Assembly: GCA_026018925.1 (NCBI GenBank)
Contig: JAKSZU010000005.1
Coordinates: 87,747,386-87,811,385 of the forward strand
Direction of reading: 5' to 3'
DNA from: Tupaia tana
Taxonomy: Eukaryota > Chordata > Mammalia > Scandentia > Tupaiidae
DNA: 64,000 nt
The position numbers were made by a program, and so were the translations under genes. Below are positions 57,845 through 64,000 of the stretch, in pieces (positions within the stretch are counted from its first letter, which is position 1; the number at the start of each line of letters is the position of its first letter). The notes beneath the pieces were generated by a model. It was not told the DNA's origin and ran no database searches. It was given only the letters and a program-made list of their open reading frames with translations.

Positions 57845-58479
57845 CAATGAAATGCCATAGAGCTATGTTAGTTTTAAAATTTAATTCAATAGTCACTATA
57901 AAGCATATACTATGTGAAAAGTATCCTGAATTATGGATGATAATATAAAATATAGAATTCAGTTTTTCACAGATTGAGTAGTAGAGTGGTAATAAACATA
58001 TTCACAATAAAATATAATACATATTTTATTTTTATAACATTATACATATATAGAATTGCATCAGACTCTGCTTTCAGTTAAATGAGATGCATGTTGACAA
58101 TAATTAGGCTATTTCATACACAAGTATTCTAAATGTAATAATACTCATGATTGTATGTATTATTAAAGAACATTAAAGACAACAGGTGAATACACTAAAT
58201 ACACTAAGTACAGAAACAAAGTTCCCCGTGTTCAGATGGTGAAAAATTCTGAAATTGCTAAATACTGAGGGGCATAAATAGGCAATGTTGCCTAGAAATT
58301 TAGTACCATGGCCTGGATAGTGTGGAAATTTGGAATCAAAGGCATCTTCTTTGTGTGGATTTCCAAATAAATTTACCTCTCAAGAAAAAGATAGACTAGA
58401 AAAAATAAATACTACCACAGAGGTAGAATGCCAAGGAAAATGTTTTTATTCTAGTCCAATCCATTGATAATAATGCAAC
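57845..58479. other. AT-rich DNA, nothing recognised
   Basis: Small duplication 'aatacactaaatacactaag' at 58191-58210. No repeat family or coding signal. Confidence 0.5.
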
Positions 58480-58830
58480 ATATCAGAGTCGGAGCAATTT
58501 AAGAGAATTGAGATTTGTTTGGAGTTTCAAGTCCAGGTGTCATGTCTGATAAGCCGTTCCTGTTGGTGGGGTCTCAAGGCCTTGCGGAGAGGGCAGGAAT
58601 TGTGAGAGAACAAGAGAACTCATCCGTGTCCATGTTCTTATCTCATTTCCTCTCCTAATAAGCCTACCAGGAATGAATTATTAGGGCCCTGTCTTGATGA
58701 CTTTAATCCTACTATCCTTTCAAAGACCCGTTCTCTCTTATAATTAGACCAAGTTTTTATCTCTTAATTCCATTATAGTGGTTCAACACACGAGTTGGGG
58801 GAGGGGGCATATTCAAACGGTAGCAGTTCT
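58480..58830 (-). mobile_element. MaLR-type LTR-like, minus strand
   Basis: 'gtctcaaggccttgcggagagggcaggaattgtgag', 'tcttatctcatttcctctcctaataagcctaccaggaatgaattattagggccctgtcttgatgactttaatcc' and 'gtggttcaacacacgagttggggg-agggggcatattcaaac' match the general antisense layout of MaLR LTRs. Family uncertain. Confidence 0.5.
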
Positions 58831-59090
58831 GAGTTCTATTTTATCTCTAGCTTTGGGTAAAATTTAAAAAAATAATTTCTTTGAGAATGTATTAGTTTGG
58901 TTGGGTCTCAAATGATTTGATTTATCACAATCAAAAACTACATGCTTTTGGAAATTTACAGCAAAAATAGTTCTAAATATTCTGAGGCAAATGATAGATG
59001 TAAACATGCATTGTTCACTCAAAATGTCTTTTGAAATATTTCCATAGAGATATTCCTAAAAAATCTGAAGTTGTAAGAATGTATAGAAAT

Positions 59091-59287
59091 AGGGCCAACC
59101 TGATAGTATAAATGGTGACAAACTGAACCGCAATGCTAAAAGCTGCATGGCCAACAATATCCTTGGATTGGCCTGAAAACACACTGGACACAGTCGTATA
59201 TGCCCAGGATCCTGACAAGGTAGAGGGTTAAGAAAGAAGGATCACTCAGTCACCACTGTGTGATGAAATCCTGTCAAGAATGGTTTT

Positions 59288-59366
<79 letters not shown>

Positions 59367-59440
59367 GTATATATATGTATATATATATATATATAAATCA
59401 TACATGAACACATGCACTCTCTCATGAACAAAAATAAAAT
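59091..59440 (+). mobile_element. Window SINE, old, split by CT and TA arrays
   Basis: Head 'agggccaacctgatagtata', middle 'tatatgcccaggatcctgac', then a (CT)n at 59289-59311 and a (TA)n with TG interruptions to about 59396, followed by 'catgaacacatgcactctctc', which looks like the SINE's end. The arrays seem to have grown inside it. Confidence 0.6.
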
Positions 59441-59679
59441 AAATCAACTTTTAAGAAACTTTAAAAAAGGAATATGTAAGAAATATTTTAAAAACTATCA
59501 AAACTGAGAAGTAAACAAATGAGTAAATCAAGGGAAAAAAGAACTAGATACATTTCATCTAGTAAAATTGTGAAATATAGAAAATGTTTTAAGTGGGTTT
59601 ATTATGTATATAAAGCACACAAAAAAATGAAAAAAATCCATTAAAAGCACAAGATATTGAGATTAAAAATTAGAATGTG

Positions 59680-59933
59680 TGGCCAGTGGGTTGCTTGTGG
59701 GCTAAGATACTGGACTCACATATGGCTGACTATTGTTTTAGTCCTGGACCTAGTGGCTTGACACTCACACTGGGCATGTGTGCTTATGTGCCCATAATCA
59801 CAGGAGGAGATGAGACTGTGGTGTGGCTATCACTCCCAGGAGGTGATTTCTCATTTTCCCTCTCACTGTCTCTGTCTTTCTGGCAAGCACATGCACCCTA
59901 TGATGAAAACCAAAAATAATAATAATAATAATC
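59680..59933 (+). mobile_element. Window SINE, long form, AAT tail
   Basis: Head 'gtggccagtgggttgcttgtgg', diverged B box 'gttttagtcc', body shortened around 'ggaggagatgagactgtgg', tail (AAT)n at 59914-59933. Confidence 0.85.
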
Positions 59934-60107
59934 ATACATTTTAATGTTAAATAATCTACTAGACAATAATTGAAAATAAAATAATGTAATTGGATATGTG
60001 GAGTTAAATAAATTATACAGGGATTAATGCAGAGACTTTTTTCTTTACACATAAGATGGCTTGAAAATAAGAATAATGAGAATGAAGTGATGTGAAATAT
60101 GTCTCCT

Positions 60108-60317
60108 GGGATTGAATGGTGGCACAGTGGGAATGCAATCTCCGTGAGGCTGGTCCACATGGTTGCCAGTTTCACGTCTGCAGATCTCCCTAACACACTC
60201 GCTATGATCAGATCCAGGACTGGCAGAGGCTGGGAGGGGATTGTGGCATAAAGATCATGTTGGGGTTATCTGTCTCTGTCTCTGTCTCTGTCTCTGTCTC
60301 ATTCATAAAAAAAATAA
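60108..60317 (+). mobile_element. Window SINE-like, very diverged
   Basis: 'gggattgaatggtggcacagtgg' head-like, 'gggaggggattgtggcataaagatcatg' middle, and a hexamer (CTCTGT)n at about 60271-60300 followed by A run. Confidence 0.5.
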
Positions 60318-60351
60318 CTCTTGATAAATAAATTTAAAAATAAGATATAGT

Positions 60352-60605
60352 GGGGCCAGAAGATGGCATGTAGTTAAGGCCTGGACTCCCACATGGCTGA
60401 CCACAGATCAAGCCCCAGACCCAGCAGTTTGAAACTTACACCAGGCATGTATGTGTGGGTGCCCCAAAATCCTAAGAGAAGAAAGGAGAAGGGATTGTAG
60501 TGTGGCCATCCCCCAGGGGGTGATTTTTTGCTTTCTCTCTCCCTTTCTCCTTGTCTCTCCATTGAGTGCATATACCCTATAGCAAAAATCTCTCTCTAAA
60601 ACATA
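60352..60605 (+). mobile_element. Window SINE, long form
   Basis: Head tggggccagaagatggcatg, B box changed to 'agatcaagccc', body and 'ccctatagcaaaaatctctc' intact. Confidence 0.9.
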
Positions 60606-60934
60606 TAAATAAAAAGATAAAAAGATATATTGAGTTCTAAACATTAGTAATGGCAAGAACAAAAGATGAAGCATTTCAGGAGATAATTGCCTTGAAATTA
60701 GTTAGCTAAAAAGAAATAAGTGTTAGTGTTCTATAGCACAGTCAGTAATTATTAAGCAGTAATTTATCTATTAAAATAGCTAAAAGAGAGAATTTTGAAT
60801 GTTTCCAGCACAAAGTGTATATCATTATAAATTTTTAACATTTATCATTATAAATGTTTAAGATGATGTGTATGCTAATTACCACAATGGATTAGCACAC
60901 ATGTGATTGTACTCTTTTTTTGCCTAGTACTTCT

Positions 60935-61205
60935 ACCTAGTTTATTTTACTTAATATAATATCCTCTTGGCTCCTTCATGATGCCTTAAATAATGGATTT
61001 TATTTTGTTTTAATGACTAATCAGTATTCTACTACATATGCATATATACACCACATTTTCTTCATCTATTCATCTGTTGATAGATACATAGGTTACTTCA
61101 ATGTCTTAGCTATTATGAATAGTGATACAATTAGTACAGCAATCCTATTATGTCTACTACATACTGATTTTTGTTTCTTTAATATAATTTTAGATTATCC
61201 ATTTT
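60935..61205 (-). mobile_element. Old L1 ORF2 end, minus strand
   Basis: 'acttaatataatatcctcttggctccttcatg', 'cattttcttcatctattcatctgttgatagatacataggtt' and 'cttagctattatgaatagtg' are antisense L1 text in order. Short and diverged. Confidence 0.65.
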
Positions 61206-61214
61206 TTTTTCTAA

Positions 61215-61590
61215 TCCCTATCTCTGTTGCTTAATAACTGAACACTTGAAATGGGTGATTTGCAAAAACAGACATTTATTTACCTTGTGGTATGGAGGTC
61301 CAAGGTCAAGGAGCCATAACTGGTGATGACCTACTTGGTGTACACCATAGCAGAGAGCCTCACATGGTGAGAAAGAGGAAGCATTTGTATGTCTGTGCAT
61401 GTCTGTCTCAGTCTCTCCTTATAAATCCACCAGGATTCAGATGTGGGGGACTTAGCATGATGACCCTTAGTCTAATCATTTCCCAAAGGTTCCACCCTGA
61501 ACCTCATAGGTTTCTATCTTCTTAATCCTGTCACCACCAAACTTAGTCACATAAGCGTACGGAGGACACACTCAAACAATAGCACCATTT
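61215..61590 (-). mobile_element. MaLR-type LTR, minus strand
   Basis: 'cagacatttatttaccttgtgg', 'ggtccaaggtcaaggagcc', 'cctcacatggtgagaaagaggaag', 'cccaaaggttccaccctgaa' and the end 'acactcaaacaatagca' match antisense MLT1/MST layout. Diverged. Confidence 0.6.
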
Positions 61591-61644
61591 GTATGAAAAA
61601 AGTTGTTAAATATTAGTTAATAATCTGTAAATAATTTTGTGTGT

Positions 61645-61703
61645 AATTGCAGTCAGCCATGTGAGATCCAGCCACCTTAACCACCATGCCACTGGCCGGC
61701 CCA
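61645..61703 (-). mobile_element. Window SINE, head fragment
   Basis: 'cagtcagccatgtgagatccagccaccttaaccaccatgccactggccggccc' is a reversed old head, nothing else kept. Confidence 0.65.
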
Positions 61704-63373
61704 CTACTACATAATTTGATAATCTAAATATTCAAAGTATGTGTGGGACTATTGTCTTAATTACAGGTTGTCCAGTTTCTTTGTCACCTTGTACACCTGG
61801 TTTCATTAACTGTGTGCTGACCAGTCACCATAACAGAAAAAAAATAACTAGCAACTATGATATGCTTTGTGTTTGCTTTCCTAGGAGCACAGCCAGAGAC
61901 CAATAAAATACAAATTTCTTGCTTGAGGTTCCCTTATCATCATTAGACCATGTGTATCTAGGGCAGGAATCTTCACTCTGGTACTCTGTGACTATAGTTT
62001 ACCAGAAATCCCTCCAATTTCTAAACCTTATTGTCATTTTGTTTGTTGTTCTGTTCTCGTAGGCACCAACTCAATTTTATAGGAGTAGGGTAAGATGGAT
62101 TATTTCTGATTTTTTATTATCCTGAAGGTGTGTAGAGAGTTGAGTATTGTATAATGTGGGTAGAGACTCTCTTCCTTGGGACATTCTTAGGCTTTAACCT
62201 ATCCCGAGAAGTTTGCAATCTAATTTCAAAATGTATGGTACCAACATATGCTAACAGAGTAAGAAAATCCTGGTTATTTCAGTATTGTTTACTTTTATGA
62301 ATCCATACTTTTTGCCATAATTTGACTTGGAAATTTCCAACTGTTTTTGAAATGTCTTCAATATTTTTAAGCTATTTGATTTTAAATTTATTTAGTTTCT
62401 TTTTTAACATTAGCCTTATTCTGAGTGATTTTATTCATTCTTGTTAGAATAAGAAATTTCTTGAAATGTATTTTTCACATTGCCAGTAGAATCCTTCTGT
62501 GGTTCCTTTTTACAAACTTTTTTATATCCTTGTCTTAAACTTTAACTACCTTCTTATTGCTGTCACTACTTTTTTTAATTTATCTTCAAAATTAACATGT
62601 TTTGATGTTACACCTAAAATCTAGGCTAGAATTATACCTACGATAATCTTTATTCAACTGATCCTAAACAATTTTTATTATAAGAATGCAGTATGCTTTC
62701 CTGGCTTCTGGTTTTTAAATATGACATTATTTTTGCATAGAATGTTCTCCTCAGTCTCTTATCTTTCTTCTTTGCTATCTTTAATTTATTCTTCACACTT
62801 CAGCTTCCTTTAACTGTACCTCTGACTGGATGCAGAGAAAAAAGATATTTAAACATATAGGGCACAAAATTTTCTGAACTTAGATCTAAGTCTTTAAGAT
62901 CTTACTTATAATGCAAACATAGTTGATGTTTTATGGTGTGGGTTAAACTGTATAATGTACTGTATCATATAATAAGCATTCAATTAATGTTAATTATTTT
63001 TATTAGTTCTGTTTTTTTTAATTTGTGCTCCTCAACCTAAAGATGGAGACAGGTGGAAAAAATATGTTTTTTATATTTCCTTTTCTAACTGCCTATAACA
63101 AAATGAGATTTTTTCTTTATTTAGCCAATGGACAGTTTCAGTGGAGTTTAAGATCTCGAAAGTAGAAACTTTGCCTTGACCAAGCTTGTATTCATTTTGC
63201 CTGATATATATGCATGTTAAATATGTATGCATGTTAAAATAATGACTGACATAAAATATTTCATCCTTTTGCTTGAGAACTCTTCAAGGGTTCAGGAAAA
63301 ATCAGTATTATGGGAAAGCTATGTATGAATTTAAACACTTTTGCACAAAAATAAACTCATACTTTATTATTTT
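61704..63373. other. Long stretch without recognised repeats
   Basis: About 1.7 kb. A short part near 62737-62830 ('agaatgttctcctcagtctcttatc') has the flavour of L2 but is too diverged to claim. No protein-like frame. Confidence 0.45.
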
Positions 63374-63617
63374 CAGAGAGATTTTTGCTATTGGACACAT
63401 GCACTCACTGGAGAGACAGAGAGAGAAAGAGAAATGAGAAATCACCACCCAGGAGGCATGACCACACTGCAATCCTTTCTTCATTCTTCTCTAGGGACTT
63501 TGAGTATGCACACACATTTGCCAGCATGAGTTTTAAACCAACTGGTCCAGGACTCAAACCATGGTTGATTATGTTGGAGTTCAGCAACATAACCATTATG
63601 CCATCTGCTGGTCCCTA
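63374..63617 (-). mobile_element. Window SINE, long form
   Basis: 'cagagagatttttgctattggacacatgc' tail side without a T run, GA-rich block, complete body, head ends ctgctggtccc at 63616. Confidence 0.9.
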
Positions 63618-64000
63618 AACTAATGCTTTAACTCCATTTTCCCACAAACTGTTTGAAGTCCCCTTGTATTTAGAAGAAAAGTAAGAGATACAAATGATTT
63701 CCTAGTACTCTGTCTCCAATAAAAGGGGATTCAGAACTCTTCTCACACTGATTCTAGGCAAAATGCCCACTTTTAAAACGTAATATATATGTTAAAATAA
63801 GAAATATGCATATTGTACTATATATAATATAATCTACTAAAAAATAGATTGGCTATATGAAAATTGTACATCTGAAGAGTATGGTGTCTTACTGGGAAGG
63901 TCGAGGTAATTATGATGGATGAAGTAGGATTGTAGATTGACCTTGCATGCCATTGCTGTGGCTGCCAGGCCAGTGCTTGAAAGTCAGCATTCACTGCTGT
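63618..64000. other. AT-rich end of window, nothing recognised
   Basis: 'gaggtaattatgatggatgaagtagg' and later text may belong to an old repeat cut by the window edge; not assignable. Confidence 0.4.

Noticed and set aside
5292-63617. CRISPR array or bacterial operon structure
   Set aside because: The repeats are dispersed, in both orientations, with TSDs and A-tails; everything points to a mammalian genome.

Overview
The window looks like 64 kb of repeat-rich, AT-rich nuclear DNA from a placental mammal. I find no convincing protein-coding gene: no open reading frame shows a recognisable cellular domain, and nearly all longer ones are readings of repeats. Evidence for a placental mammal is the mix of old elements (MIR, MLT1-type MaLR LTRs, old L1) with younger L1 copies and a tRNA-derived SINE. 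The dominant SINE is not Alu, B1/B2/ID, CAN, rabbit C or the tRNA-Ile SINE I remember from colugos. A tree shrew, which has an abundant tRNA-derived SINE (Tu-III), is my best guess (about 0.3-0.4). All family names are from memory, with no database search.

The dominant repeat is called 'the window SINE' here. About 55-60 copies or fragments lie on both strands, roughly one per 1.1 kb. A full copy has a tRNA-like head with Pol III A and B boxes (B box GGTTCGAGTCC), a CpG-rich middle, a CT-rich stretch, a segment ending near CCCTATAGCAAAAACCTCTC, and an A-rich tail. Long (about 255 bp), short (about 165 bp) and diverged forms occur. Young copies have clean target-site duplications (TSDs) that are A-rich at the expected end, as for L1-assisted insertion.

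Layout: 1-4 kb SINEs, an L1 3' end and a MaLR LTR. 5-13.7 kb SINEs, a mariner-like MITE, a MIR fragment, a MaLR LTR and an old repeat. 13.7-19.9 kb mostly unique AT-rich DNA. 20.47-21.58 kb a solo LTR with TG...CA ends and a 6-bp TSD. 22-28.3 kb nested SINEs in a broken L1. 30.5-34.8 kb stacked L1 pieces, including two 5'-inverted insertions, one with an 18-bp TSD. 35-47 kb SINEs, a second MITE, a U6 pseudogene and microsatellites. 48.7-54.8 kb L1 copies and MaLR LTRs. 55-64 kb SINEs, two more MaLR-like LTRs and unique DNA.

No genes here form a pathway. The functional story is retrotransposition: L1 supplying the enzymes, the SINE using them, and older LTR and DNA elements as background. A possible 70-73 bp exon near 450-520 is the only hint of a host gene, and it is weak.
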